A stretch of DNA of 17,939 nt from Isotricha intestinalis (lineage: Eukaryota > Ciliophora > Litostomatea > Vestibuliferida > Isotrichidae). How positions within the stretch are numbered: the stretch's first letter is position 1; each line of letters starts with the position of its first letter. The stretch is taken from the NCBI GenBank assembly GCA_023807065.1, contig JAJJLU010004133.1, positions 1 to 17,939 of the forward strand, in the 5' to 3' direction. The notes under the pieces are model-generated. The model searched no databases. It saw nothing but the letters and a program-made list of their open reading frames with translations, and was not told the origin of the DNA. This document shows, piece by piece, positions 1-8,479 of this stretch. The position numbers and the translations under genes were made by a program.

Positions 1-676
1 GGAAAATAAATTTAGTTGATTTCATATTATATTGCATTGATCTTAATTCAAAATAAAAATCAACATAATATAAAGTATTATTATTTGCAAAGGTAATAGT
101 ATAATCTGAATATTGTGAATATTGATTATTGATTGTATCTTTTGCTCTTGTGATTAATGTCCAATAAATAAATGTAACTGGAGATTCATAAACTCTATTA
201 AAACATTTAAATCCATTATCAACTTGCCATGTAAAAAAAGTATTATCCATACCAGCTGCACTTAAAAATTTATCATCTTGAGAAAATTCTAATAATGTTA
301 CTGCTTTGTATATTTCATTTATTTCATATAATATTTTTTTATTTTCATAATCCCATAATATTATACTTGCTATTAATTCTTTATCAAAATTTTCTTCTCC
401 AGTTGTAAATCCAACTGCTAAAAATTTTCCTGAATTTGATATTTTAAAACAATTTATTTTATTTTTTCCATGTCTGAAAAAAACTTGATTATTTTTTTCT
501 TTAAGATCTTCAGATATGATGATTCCTCCTACAGAATATATAATTGTTTCTGGCATTATTGGATGACATTGAACACTATGTGATTGAGTTAAATTTAATC
601 CAATAATATGAGATAATTCAAAATTTTTATTTTGAACATCTTGATTGTTTATTTCGGTTATCTCTTGACTGTTCAT
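1..676 (-). CDS. CFAP52: CFAP52 (WDR16)-like ciliary WD-repeat protein, 5' part, cut by window start
   Basis: The minus strand is open from an ATG at 674-676 to base 1, giving 225 codons with no stop; the rest lies outside the window. The translation follows the N-terminal region of CFAP52/WDR16, a WD40 protein of ciliary doublet microtubules. An IIGLN segment (about 24-28) and a CHP (37-39) come first, then RHGKNKINCFKISNSGKFLAVG (residues 68-89), matching the family's HGNNVSCLAISRSGEYIASG. IILWDYENKKIL (105-116) matches ILWDYKNREL, and a further blade ends in FFTW (147-150). The family member is about 600 residues, so roughly a third is visible. The start is the first in-frame ATG after an AT-only leader. 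It is divergent from the coiled-coil gene at 737 across 60 bp. The family call is made from remembered sequence and is strong; the ciliary role is known for the family. Confidence 0.85.
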   Translation of the reverse strand, partial: MNSQEITEINNQDVQNKNFELSHIIGLNLTQSHSVQCHPIMPETIIYSVGGIIISEDLKEKNNQVFFRHGKNKINCFKISNSGKFLAVGFTTGEENFDKELIASIILWDYENKKILYEINEIYKAVTLLEFSQDDKFLSAAGMDNTFFTWQVDNGFKCFNRVYESPVTFIYWTLITRAKDTINNQYSQYSDYTITFANNNTLYYVDFYFELRSMQYNMKSTKFIF

Positions 677-736
677 TAATATTATTCAATTTTAAATTAT
701 AAAATTATTCAGTTATATATTAATATAATTAAAAAA
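677..736. promoter_or_regulatory. Short divergent intergenic spacer, presumed bidirectional promoter
   Basis: These 60 bp separate the ATG of the CFAP52-like gene (minus) from the ATG of the 664-aa gene (plus). The spacer is almost pure A/T, and TTAATATTA- or TTAATATAA-like strings precede both starts. No defined promoter motif is recognisable. A shared promoter is inferred only from the geometry: any 5' UTRs must be very short. Confidence 0.4.
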
Positions 737-2731
737 ATGACAGAAGGGAAAATTAATTTAGAAAATTGTGATTTTTCTTCAAAAAAAATTAGATTAACTA
801 GTCCAATTTCAATTAAAGTTTGTAATCAATTAGGATTAGATATTGATTCTTTAAAAAAACAGTCATTTGAAGAGTACTGTGTCACTGACCCAGAATCAAA
901 TTTATTAAGTAAAGAAATTTTACAAGAAAGATATGAACATTTTGAAAAGAAAAAAGAAGAATTAATAAATGAAGCTATAGAACTTAGGAATAAATTAAAA
1001 GAAGATGAAAAAAATAAAAAAAAGAATAAAAAAAATAATCAAAGTTTAAATGTAAGTCAAAGAGAGAAAAATGAAAATATTGAAAATGAAGAAAAAAAAG
1101 AAGAGAAAGAAAATGAAGAAAAAAAAGAAGAAAAAAAAGAAGAAGATAATGAAGAAGAAAAAGAAGAAGAAGAAGAAGAAGAAGAAGAAGCAACTGCAGT
1201 AAAAATTCAAAAACAAAAACTTGAAAAAGAAAAAATAAAACAAGAAGAAAATTTAAGATTAATGATTGAATATAGTATAAAATTAGAAGAAATTAGAAAA
1301 CAAAATAATGAAAAAATGAGAGCACAAGAAGAAAAAGATGAATTAAGAAGACAAGAAAAAATAAGAGAAAGTGTAGAAAAAACAAGAAGAGAAAAAGCAA
1401 AAGAAGAAGAAAGAAAAGAAAAGTATTTGAAAGAACAAAAAGAATTGGAAAAAAAATTAAAAGAAAAAGAAAAAGAAGAGAAGAAAAAAAGAGAATTAGA
1501 AAAGAAGAAATTAGAAGAAGAAAAAAAGAAAAAGGAAGAAGAGAATAAAATAAAAGAACAAAAAGACAGAGAATTTAAAGAGAAAATAAAAGAAATGGAT
1601 AAATTTCATCGAGATAAGATAAAAAAAAGGCAAAAAATATTAAAAGAAAAGGATGAAAAAAGAATTGAGAATTTAAAAAAGAAAAAAGAAGAAAATGAGA
1701 GAATAAAAGAAGAAAGACAAAAGATAGTAGAAGAAAAAATAGCAAATGTACTTTTAAAAAACGAAGAACAAATGAAAAAGAAAATAAAAGATTATGAAAT
1801 AAGACAGAAACAATTAGCAGAAATAAAACAAAAGAAAGAAATCGAAAAAAAGAAAGAGATTGAAAAACATAATGAAGAAATAAGACAAAAAGAAGAGAAA
1901 ATTCATCAAGTTTTATTAAATAATGAATTACAAGAAAAAAAAAGAATTAAAGAATATAAAAAGAAAGTAAAAGAAAGAGAAAAAAGGAATAAAGAAAGAG
2001 AAATAGAAGAACAAAAAGTTTTAGAACAACATAAAAAAGAATTAGAAGAGAAAGAGAGAAAAATAATAGAAACAAAAATGAAATATGAAAAATCAATAGA
2101 AGATGATAAGAAAAAATTAGTTTCAAAAATAAAAAAAGCAGATAAAAGAAGAATAGAATATAAAGAAGAACAAAAACAAATAACTTTAAAAAAAAATAAT
2201 CAAATTTATTTATCAAGAATGGATAGAAAAAATAGAGTGATTAGGAATGAAAAAGCACAAGAATATGAAAGAGAAGAAAAAATGAAATCAATTCTTGAAA
2301 GAATGGAAAAAATTGATAAAATGAAAAAACAACAACAAAAAATAAATGAAGAAAGAGCACAAGCTCAAGAAGAAATTAGAGAGAAAAAACAAATAATGTT
2401 AGATAGATTTGCTAAAGTTATGCAAATGGATAAAGATTTTACAAAAGAAGAAATTGAAAATTATATTTTTAATGGTAATCCATTACCAAAAGTTTCACAA
2501 TATGAAAAAGAAAGAAATAAAGAAAACGACGAAGAATATAAAGAGAAAGAAGAAAAATCTGAAGATGAAAAAGAAGTAAATAATAAAAAAGAAGAGAAAA
2601 AAAAAGAAAATAAAAATGAAATCAAGAAAACAAAAAATGAAAAAGAAGAAGATAAAAAACCTGTATTAGAAGAAAATTATAATAGTAATATTAATGTTAC
2701 AGAAGATGCATTAGAGCCTATACCAAAATAA
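737..2731 (+). CDS. 664-aa Lys/Glu-rich coiled-coil protein of unknown function, possibly cytoskeletal
   Basis: Only the first ~90 residues look non-repetitive. They include SPISIKVCNQLGLDIDSL (22-39) and LQERYEHFEKKKEELI (62-77), which resembles an N-terminal module I recall from ciliate and other protist coiled-coil proteins. Residues ~90-150 are low-complexity K/E/N ending in a run of glutamates coded mainly by GAA repeats. ATAVKIQKQK follows at ~152, faintly IQ-like. Residues ~155-570 are almost continuous charged helix, with two similar blocks around VLLKNEEQMKKKIKDYE and VLLNNELQEKKRIKEYK suggesting internal duplication. A second folded-looking stretch, MLDRFAKVMQMDKDFTKEEIENYIFNGNPLP, precedes a K/E-rich tail. 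There is no signal peptide or membrane segment. It lies between cilium-linked genes, so a ciliary or cytoskeletal role is plausible but unproven. Charged composition would attract spurious matches to trichohyalin or MAP7. Confidence 0.75.
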   Translation: MTEGKINLENCDFSSKKIRLTSPISIKVCNQLGLDIDSLKKQSFEEYCVTDPESNLLSKEILQERYEHFEKKKEELINEAIELRNKLKEDEKNKKKNKKNNQSLNVSQREKNENIENEEKKEEKENEEKKEEKKEEDNEEEKEEEEEEEEEATAVKIQKQKLEKEKIKQEENLRLMIEYSIKLEEIRKQNNEKMRAQEEKDELRRQEKIRESVEKTRREKAKEEERKEKYLKEQKELEKKLKEKEKEEKKKRELEKKKLEEEKKKKEEENKIKEQKDREFKEKIKEMDKFHRDKIKKRQKILKEKDEKRIENLKKKKEENERIKEERQKIVEEKIANVLLKNEEQMKKKIKDYEIRQKQLAEIKQKKEIEKKKEIEKHNEEIRQKEEKIHQVLLNNELQEKKRIKEYKKKVKEREKRNKEREIEEQKVLEQHKKELEEKERKIIETKMKYEKSIEDDKKKLVSKIKKADKRRIEYKEEQKQITLKKNNQIYLSRMDRKNRVIRNEKAQEYEREEKMKSILERMEKIDKMKKQQQKINEERAQAQEEIREKKQIMLDRFAKVMQMDKDFTKEEIENYIFNGNPLPKVSQYEKERNKENDEEYKEKEEKSEDEKEVNNKKEEKKKENKNEIKKTKNEKEEDKKPVLEENYNSNINVTEDALEPIPK

Positions 2732-2822
2732 ATTATTTATAAATAGAAAAATATTTGAAATTTTATGTTATTTAATCATAATTTATATGTTATTAAAAAA
2801 TATTTAAATAAATAATTTAAAA

Positions 2823-4211
2823 ATGGTAGAATTACTCCCTGATCCTTTTGATGACAGAGTAATAAAAGAAGTGCAACCTCCTCCGCATCTTCCCTTATCA
2901 CATAATAAAATGTTTCCAAATAAAGATATTCCAGATTGGAAAGTAATTAGACATTTTATTGCAATAGAAGGAAGAATAGATAAGCAATGTTTATTAGAAC
3001 TTTTATCACTTTTCGAAGATCAAATTAAATCAGAGCCTAATATACTAAAAATACAAGATCCAATTACAGTTGTTGGTGATTTACATGGTCAATTTTATGA
3101 TTTATTAAAATGTTTAGAAGTTGGTGGAAATCCTGATGATACTAAATATCTATTTCTAGGTGATTATGTTGATAGAGGAACTTATTCTATCGAAAATTTA
3201 ATATTATTAATGTCTATTAAATTAAATTATAAAGATAAGATTTTAATGCTTAGAGGAAATCATGAATGTAGACAAATGACTTCTTTTTTTAATTTTAAAA
3301 CGGAATGTGAAGTGAAATATGATTCTGAAATATATTTAAGAATAATGGAAGTTTTTGATTGTTTACCAATTGCTTGTTTAATTAATGAAAAATTTATTGC
3401 AATTCATGGTGGAATTTCACCAGAAATAGATAAAATTGCAGATATTATGAAAATTGATAGATTTAGAGAACCGCCAAAAGCAGGAGCAATGTGTGATATG
3501 TTATGGAGTGATCCATGTGATAAAGATGAAGATGCAGCTAAAACCGCTTTTGCTGCAAATACTGATAGGGGATGTTCTTATGTATTTGGAAGTAAAGCAG
3601 TAATTCCTTTCCTAAAAAAAAATGAAATTCTAACTATTATTAGAGCACATGAAGCTCAATTAGAAGGATATAAAATGTATAAATGGAATAATGTAGATTT
3701 TCCTAGTGTTATTACTATTTTTTCAGCTCCTAATTATTGTGATGTTTATAGTAATAAAGCTGCAGTTATTAAATTTAAGAATAATATGGTTAATATTCAA
3801 CAATATAATTATTCACCTCATCCTTTTATTTTACCAAATTTTTTAAATATTTTTACATGGTCTATTCCTTTTGTTTCTGAAAAAATTTCAGAAATGCTAA
3901 TTCATATAATAAAGAAAGATCCAACATTTAATGATTCAAATGATAATGATAGTAGTACTATAATTGATGAAACTATAACAAATTCTTTAAAAATGAAAGT
4001 TCAGTTTATTACAATGTTAATGAAAATGTATAGAACTTTAAGAGAGGAAAGTGAACTAATTATGAAATTAAAAGGTTTTTGTCCAGGTAATAAAATTCCT
4101 AGAGGAATACTAATACAAGGACCTGATGCACTTAAAACAGCATATGAAAGATATAAAAATGTTAAAAAATTAGACAGAGCAAATGAAGGAATGCCAAAAA
4201 ATTATAATTAA
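2823..4211 (+). CDS. CNA: Calcineurin A (Ca2+/calmodulin-dependent protein phosphatase 2B catalytic subunit)
   Basis: This is a complete PP2B catalytic subunit of 462 aa. The PPP-family metal and catalytic signatures are all present: GDLHG (85-89), GDYVDRG (113-119), RGNHE (144-148), HGG (195-197), RAHEAQ (274-279) and SAPNYCD (301-307). Features that separate calcineurin from PP1/PP2A follow. The calcineurin-B-binding helix covers about 328-364 and includes SPHPF.LPNF and FTWSIPFVSEKISEML. The calmodulin-binding region lies around 388-411 and ends in the family-typical LREES. The autoinhibitory element LDRANEGMP (450-458) matches LDRINERMP of other calcineurins. The protein stops four residues later, so the longer C-terminal tail of animal forms is absent. 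It dephosphorylates Ser/Thr substrates in response to Ca2+. The start gives the family's expected short N-terminal extension. It converges with DNALI1 over an 82-bp spacer. Confidence 0.96.
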   Translation: MVELLPDPFDDRVIKEVQPPPHLPLSHNKMFPNKDIPDWKVIRHFIAIEGRIDKQCLLELLSLFEDQIKSEPNILKIQDPITVVGDLHGQFYDLLKCLEVGGNPDDTKYLFLGDYVDRGTYSIENLILLMSIKLNYKDKILMLRGNHECRQMTSFFNFKTECEVKYDSEIYLRIMEVFDCLPIACLINEKFIAIHGGISPEIDKIADIMKIDRFREPPKAGAMCDMLWSDPCDKDEDAAKTAFAANTDRGCSYVFGSKAVIPFLKKNEILTIIRAHEAQLEGYKMYKWNNVDFPSVITIFSAPNYCDVYSNKAAVIKFKNNMVNIQQYNYSPHPFILPNFLNIFTWSIPFVSEKISEMLIHIIKKDPTFNDSNDNDSSTIIDETITNSLKMKVQFITMLMKMYRTLREESELIMKLKGFCPGNKIPRGILIQGPDALKTAYERYKNVKKLDRANEGMPKNYN

Positions 4212-4293
4212 ATAATTAATCTCTAATATTTATATCTACAAAAATACATTTGAGTAATAAGTTTTTATATTTTCCTTTAAGAAAAAAATATAT

Positions 4294-5151
4294 TTATTTA
4301 CCATGAAAAGTTAATTTTTCCTTTAACTTCTCTTTAAAAGCATTAGCTTTTTTTCTTCCTTCTAAAATTTCTTCTTCATGTCTATTTTTTTCTTCTTCTC
4401 TTCTTTCTTTATCTTTTTTATCCATTTCTTCAATTTCTTGAATAATATTATTAATTTCATTTTCAAGTACTTCACATTCACCTTCAACTTTTTCAATTTC
4501 ATCATTAATTCTTTTTTTTTCTTCTTCAGCAAGAAGTAAAGTTCTAATTCCATAAGCTACAGAACTTTCATATAAAGTTTGATAAGAAGAAACAGTCATT
4601 TCACTTTCTTTCTTAATTCTACTTAATAAAATTCCTCTTTCTAAGCAATTCAAAGTAACTTGTCTAATTAATTCATCAAAACACTCATCATATAATTTTT
4701 CTCTTATTGGACAAATTCCTGTTTCTCTTGCTTTTTCAGTTAATAATTTTTGATCTAAACCTTCTTGTAAATTTAATACTTCTCCTTTTGAAACTGGACA
4801 ACTTGTTACATATTGAACCCAAGTTTTTTCATTTTCTTTTATTTTCTTTGGAGGTAAGATTTTATTTAATGCATCTCTTACTGAATATGTAAAATCTTTA
4901 TTTCCAGAATTTTCTATTATTTCACGAAGAAATAATTGACATTGTTCTTCATTTTGATTTAAATCTTCTATTGTCTTTTTATTTGTCGAAGAACTTACTA
5001 AAAATGGAGTATCATATTTTACTAATGATGATATTAATGTTATGTTTTGAGCTCTTTGTAAGTTTAATCTTGCACTTTCTGCAATTTCTTCTTTTAAATA
5101 ATCAAGTTTTTCTGCTTTATTTTTAAATTGGGTTGGTATTTCTGAAGACAT
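4294..5151 (-). CDS. DNALI1: Axonemal inner-arm dynein light (intermediate) chain p28 / DNALI1
   Basis: This 285-aa protein is full length for the p28/DNALI1 family (human about 258-280 aa). SLVKYDTPFLVSS (42-54) matches the family's SLLKYDTPVLVS. LNKILPPKK (95-103) matches LNAILPPRE. The core has ARETGICPIREKLYDECF (141-158), then DELIRQVTLNCLERG (159-173) and MTVSSYQTLYESSVAYG (185-201), nearly identical to orthologues. Residues ~206-285 form the expected charged C-terminal coiled coil. The family binds inner-arm dynein heavy chains with actin or centrin in the axoneme, so the cell makes motile cilia or flagella. Both this gene and the profilin-like gene behind it are on the minus strand, 92 bp apart. 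The start is the first ATG of the open frame, preceded by TTAATATTA. The ~40-residue N-terminal extension before the conserved block is Ala/Glu-rich. Confidence 0.96.
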   Translation of the reverse strand: MSSEIPTQFKNKAEKLDYLKEEIAESARLNLQRAQNITLISSLVKYDTPFLVSSSTNKKTIEDLNQNEEQCQLFLREIIENSGNKDFTYSVRDALNKILPPKKIKENEKTWVQYVTSCPVSKGEVLNLQEGLDQKLLTEKARETGICPIREKLYDECFDELIRQVTLNCLERGILLSRIKKESEMTVSSYQTLYESSVAYGIRTLLLAEEEKKRINDEIEKVEGECEVLENEINNIIQEIEEMDKKDKERREEEKNRHEEEILEGRKKANAFKEKLKEKLTFHGK

Positions 5152-5243
5152 TAATATTAAATTTATAATAACTTATTTTTAATTAATTAATAAAAAATTT
5201 GTAAAATTTGTTTTTTTATGAAATATTAATATAAAGACAATAT

Positions 5244-5672
5244 TTATTCATCAAGTTTTCCAAAATCAGTTGCCTTTAAAAAATCAGGAATAATAGAAAT
5301 TGCTCTTGCTGATACAATAGGATAAACATATGTAATAATCATATAATATTTGGTATTATCTTTATTAATTCTAGCAAGACAAATCCCTTCAGCATCATCA
5401 GGTCCTCCTTCAGGACCTCCTCTTCTCCCATAAGTAAGTGGAGGATGGAATCTATGAGCATCAAAATGATTTCCACATAATTTAAATCCTTTCCCTATTG
5501 TTGTGTCTCTGTCATCTAATGCTGTTAAAAATTCTTTTAATTCTCCATCTTGTACTTTTTCTGCGTTCTTTGATGCTATTATATTACATTCTCCATCAAA
5601 TATTATTACTTTATACCAATCTTCATATGCTTTTAATTCATTAGTCAATTTTTCCTTAACTGAATCATCCAT
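5244..5672 (-). CDS. Profilin-like small protein
   Basis: This 142-aa protein has the size and order of segments of a profilin. An aromatic-containing N-terminal helix (Trp19, Tyr20) leads into the strand VIIFDGECNIIAS (22-34). ELKEFLTALDDRD follows (44-56), then GFKLCGNHFDAHRF (62-75) and a Gly/Arg-rich turn YGRRGGPEGGPDD (81-93). EGICLARI (95-102) resembles the late strand of profilins, and a final helix (about 122-134) ends the domain. Profilins bind monomeric actin, poly-proline and phosphoinositides. Axonemal inner-arm dyneins also contain actin, which fits the neighbouring DNALI1, but that link is inference. The call rests on length, pattern and a vague recollection of similar protist profilins; sequence identity to well-studied profilins looks low. 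It is noticeably less Asn/Lys-rich than the neighbouring hypothetical proteins, suggesting strong constraint. Confidence 0.5.
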   Translation of the reverse strand: MDDSVKEKLTNELKAYEDWYKVIIFDGECNIIASKNAEKVQDGELKEFLTALDDRDTTIGKGFKLCGNHFDAHRFHPPLTYGRRGGPEGGPDDAEGICLARINKDNTKYYMIITYVYPIVSARAISIIPDFLKATDFGKLDE

Positions 5673-6693
5673 TTTTTAAATATATTTTCTAAATTTTAAT
5701 TAATTTAAATTTATATTTCTTTTATATTTTATACTTAAAATAAAGGTTTAAATAACTTTTTTAAGAATTGAAAATCAAAAGAAAATAGTATTGAATGAGG
5801 ATATGATATAAAAAAAGGAAAAGATTATAAAGAAGAATATTTAAATAAATTAATAATATTTTTTAGGAAGTAAAAAGAAATAATTGAGGGACAGAAGAAG
5901 GAACTAATAATGAAGAGAAATAAAATAAAATTGTGAATTATATTTAAAAAAGAACAAAATAGTTTTTTCTTATGAATATAATCAAAGATGGAAAATATAA
6001 AATTTATATTATCATTATAAATTCTTTATCAAATACAAATTATTTATTTTTTAATTGAAAAAAATTAACTCTTTAAATTTATTTAATTTAATGCTAATAA
6101 TTCTAATAATATGAGAGATGGTCTATAATAGTTTTTCTTTAACTTCTTTAAACTTCTACAGATGAAAGAATATTAAAATTGTGGAAAAATCATTAAAGCT
6201 TTTTAATCTTAAAAAATAAAAATTAAAATAACTAAAAGTGTAATATGAAGAGAAAAAATGAAAGGAAAGGAAAGTAAAGGACTAAATTGTAATCGGGAGT
6301 GAGACATCTATTGTTTCTAGGAAGGGGAATATAATGTGTGTTTGGAAGTGATATGTACTTTTTTTAAAACAAAATATCTTTTACATTATTTGAGAGAGAA
6401 TAATTAGAATTAAATACAAATTGGATGATTAGGGAATTGAAATAAATTTACAGTCTCGCTAAATATTGCTCTTCCAAACGTCCATTTGCATTCCCTTTTA
6501 CCCAAATTTATATCACTTAAATATTGCACTTAACCTTATTGAATTTCTTTTAGCTAATTCTCTTTTTTTATTCATTATTTTTATTAGATTATTATTATTT
6601 ACTTAATTTTCTTATATTGATTTTTATTTTTTTTCATTTAAAATTTCTATTTATTATTCTTTTTATTTGTGTAATTAATTAGATTAATTAATT
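5673..6693. other. 1,021-bp gene-free divergent intergenic region
   Basis: This is the only gap over 300 bp in the window. It separates the starts of the profilin-like gene (minus) and the 544-aa gene (plus). No open frame of useful length, tRNA, rRNA or telomeric repeat was recognised by eye. About 5750-5960 is purine-rich with codon-like character but many stops in every frame. About 6280-6530 is less AT-rich than anything else intergenic here and holds short repeats, listed separately. About 6540-6690 is T-rich on the plus strand up to the ATG. It may hold promoters, a non-coding RNA or a decayed gene; none is proven. Confidence 0.6.
6325..6527. repeat. Cluster of short inverted and direct repeats in the long intergenic gap
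   Basis: Several short matches are visible. GTTTGGAAG (6340-6348) is inverted at 6471-6479. GGGAAT (6325-6330) is inverted at 6490-6495, so the two pairs form one interrupted stem with 9- and 10-nt internal gaps. AAGTGATAT (6346-6354) is inverted at 6510-6518. TAAATATTGC occurs twice in direct orientation (6460-6469 and 6518-6527). Such clustering in a less AT-rich island could mark a structured RNA or regulator-binding sites. No known RNA family was recognised. Confidence 0.4.
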
Positions 6694-8328
6694 ATGTCTC
6701 TGTTAAAAAAAATAGGAAATAAAAAAACTTTTCATTTACCTTCATTATCTGTTTCTTTTAAAAATGCTTCTCCTATTTTTAATAAAGTATTAAATAAAAC
6801 TAAATCTAATGTTAAACAAAAGAATTTATCTAGAAATCTAAAATATAATTCTTATGGAAATTTTCCTTTTATTAATTCTGAAATCGAATTAATCAACAAT
6901 TTAGATTTTAATAATGACCCAGAAGAAAATATTTTAAATTCTTCAATTAAATTTATAAAAGAAAGAGAAATAATAGATAATGATACAGAAATAAAAGAAA
7001 AAAGAATTGGAAAAAATAAGGAAGAAAAAAAAAGTTTATCAAAAGATGAATTAAAAGCAAATCAAAGTAGAGAATTTTTTCTTAAATATGAAATGATGAA
7101 AAATGAAAAATCAATGGAAGAAGAAATAGTAAATTTAAGAAAAAGCGTCGAAGATATTAAAATTAAAAAAGAAAATTTAATAATTCAAATAACAGCTTTA
7201 TTAAAAGAAATATATAATGATGAAATAGATATAAGATTTTTAAATTCTGATGATTTTTTTTTTGAATTAGCAAAAAGAAGGTATAATAATTCTTTAAGAA
7301 GTGATGATAATATTTCTTTAAAAACAAGAAGTCCAAAAAAACGTGGGAAGAAAAATGATGAAGAAGAAAATTTTTTTTTAAAAACTTTACAATTAAAAGA
7401 AAAAACAATAAGAAACGAAAAAAAGAAAAAATTTGAAAATGATTTAAATGAAAAATTATCTGAATTAAATATATTAAAAAATTCATATGAAGTTTTAAAG
7501 GATGAATATAAAAAAAGGAAAAATAAGTTAGAAGAAAAAATAAAATTTCTCTCAAATTATTATCATAAAAAATTATATGAAGGAATGGATATAAGAAATG
7601 AAGGTTTAGTATGGATAATAAAAGCAATTTGGAATTTAGGAGAAAATATAATAATGTCTTTTTTTCCTAATTATTTAGATAAATATTCTATTGATTTTTT
7701 ATTTAATGTTGCTCATAAAAGTTATGAAATATCTAAAATAAAAGAAGAAGTTAAATTATTAAGAAAAGAATTAGATTCTCAATTTGAAGATATTAATAAG
7801 CATAATCCAAATAAAAATATATTTAGAACATCATTAAATGATAAATTTACTACTAATTTTCTTCCTAAAAATAGATTAAATCATTTTGAAAAAATAAAAA
7901 ATAAATTTAATCAAAAATATACTTTAAAAAATATAAGTAAATATTTTAAACATTATAAAAATCCTTATAGAAAAGTATTAGATAATCCTTCAATTCAAAA
8001 AATTTCTGATTTAGCAACACAAACAAGTTTAATTGAATATGAAATATTAAAATTAAAAAGAAATGAATTAAATAGATTATTTAAGGAATTTTTTGAAAAT
8101 AAATATGCTGAAAAATATAATGTTAATTTAGAAACAGTGATTGGAGCTTTAGTTGGAGAAAATAAAAGAGATTATGAAATGAATAAATATTATAAAATGA
8201 AAAGAGAATATTTTGATAATATGAGATATATTCAATATTTTAATTTAAGTAATGAAAGAGCATTTCAAATTAAGGAAAATAAAGATAATAATAATCATAA
8301 TTCGAAAAATAATGCAAATTCGAAATAA
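6694..8328 (+). CDS. 544-aa coiled-coil protein with conserved GLVWIIKAIW segment, function unknown
   Basis: The N-terminal ~100 residues are basic and Ser/Asn-rich. Charged helices predicted to coil cover about 110-170 and 225-290. Between and after them is the most conserved-looking part: YHKKLYEGMDIRNEGLVW (290-307), then IIKAIWNLGENIIMSFFPNYL, then a segment ending FLFNVAHKSYEISKI. From memory, similar segments (HEG-D-R-EGLVWII-AIW-LG, with FLD and a short helix) recur in uncharacterised ciliate proteins, but I cannot name a family. ATQTSLIEYEILKLKRNELN (about 439-458) and YNVNLETVIGALVGENK further on look like a second folded patch. The last ~15 residues are Asn/Ser-rich and probably disordered. 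There is no signal peptide or membrane segment. It is convergent with the Spc25-like gene over 151 bp, and its start follows the T-rich end of the long gap. Confidence 0.75.
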   Translation: MSLLKKIGNKKTFHLPSLSVSFKNASPIFNKVLNKTKSNVKQKNLSRNLKYNSYGNFPFINSEIELINNLDFNNDPEENILNSSIKFIKEREIIDNDTEIKEKRIGKNKEEKKSLSKDELKANQSREFFLKYEMMKNEKSMEEEIVNLRKSVEDIKIKKENLIIQITALLKEIYNDEIDIRFLNSDDFFFELAKRRYNNSLRSDDNISLKTRSPKKRGKKNDEEENFFLKTLQLKEKTIRNEKKKKFENDLNEKLSELNILKNSYEVLKDEYKKRKNKLEEKIKFLSNYYHKKLYEGMDIRNEGLVWIIKAIWNLGENIIMSFFPNYLDKYSIDFLFNVAHKSYEISKIKEEVKLLRKELDSQFEDINKHNPNKNIFRTSLNDKFTTNFLPKNRLNHFEKIKNKFNQKYTLKNISKYFKHYKNPYRKVLDNPSIQKISDLATQTSLIEYEILKLKRNELNRLFKEFFENKYAEKYNVNLETVIGALVGENKRDYEMNKYYKMKREYFDNMRYIQYFNLSNERAFQIKENKDNNNHNSKNNANSK

Positions 8329-8479
8329 GAATTAATATTTAAATTTATTTATTTTTTTAAATAAAATTTTTTGAATTATTGAACAAATTAATTATTAATA
8401 TATACACATATATATGATTATTGTATTTTAAATTAAAAATTTATTTATTTGGATTAAATTTATAAAATCTTTTATTTTA

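Noticed and set aside
1189..1215. IQ calmodulin-binding motif in the 664-aa protein
   Set aside because: ATAVKIQKQK has the leading hydrophobic-IQ but lacks the rest of the IQxxxRGxxxR pattern.
984..1243. Minus-strand Leu/Phe-rich open frames opposite the 664-aa gene, and similar ones opposite other genes
   Set aside because: They are shadows: antisense of Lys/Glu/Asn-rich codons reads as Leu/Phe/Ile. They have no plausible start context or domain and would fully overlap a well-supported gene.
5750..5960. Purine-rich stretch with codon-like runs, possible decayed gene
   Set aside because: One frame gives Lys/Glu-rich pieces such as GYDIKKGKDYKEEYLNKL, but it is interrupted by many TAA and TGA codons and matches nothing I know. 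Composition alone can explain it.
6421..6480. C/D-box snoRNA-like words in the intergenic island
   Set aside because: GGATGATTA only partly fits the C box and no well-placed D box was found. This is too weak to call.
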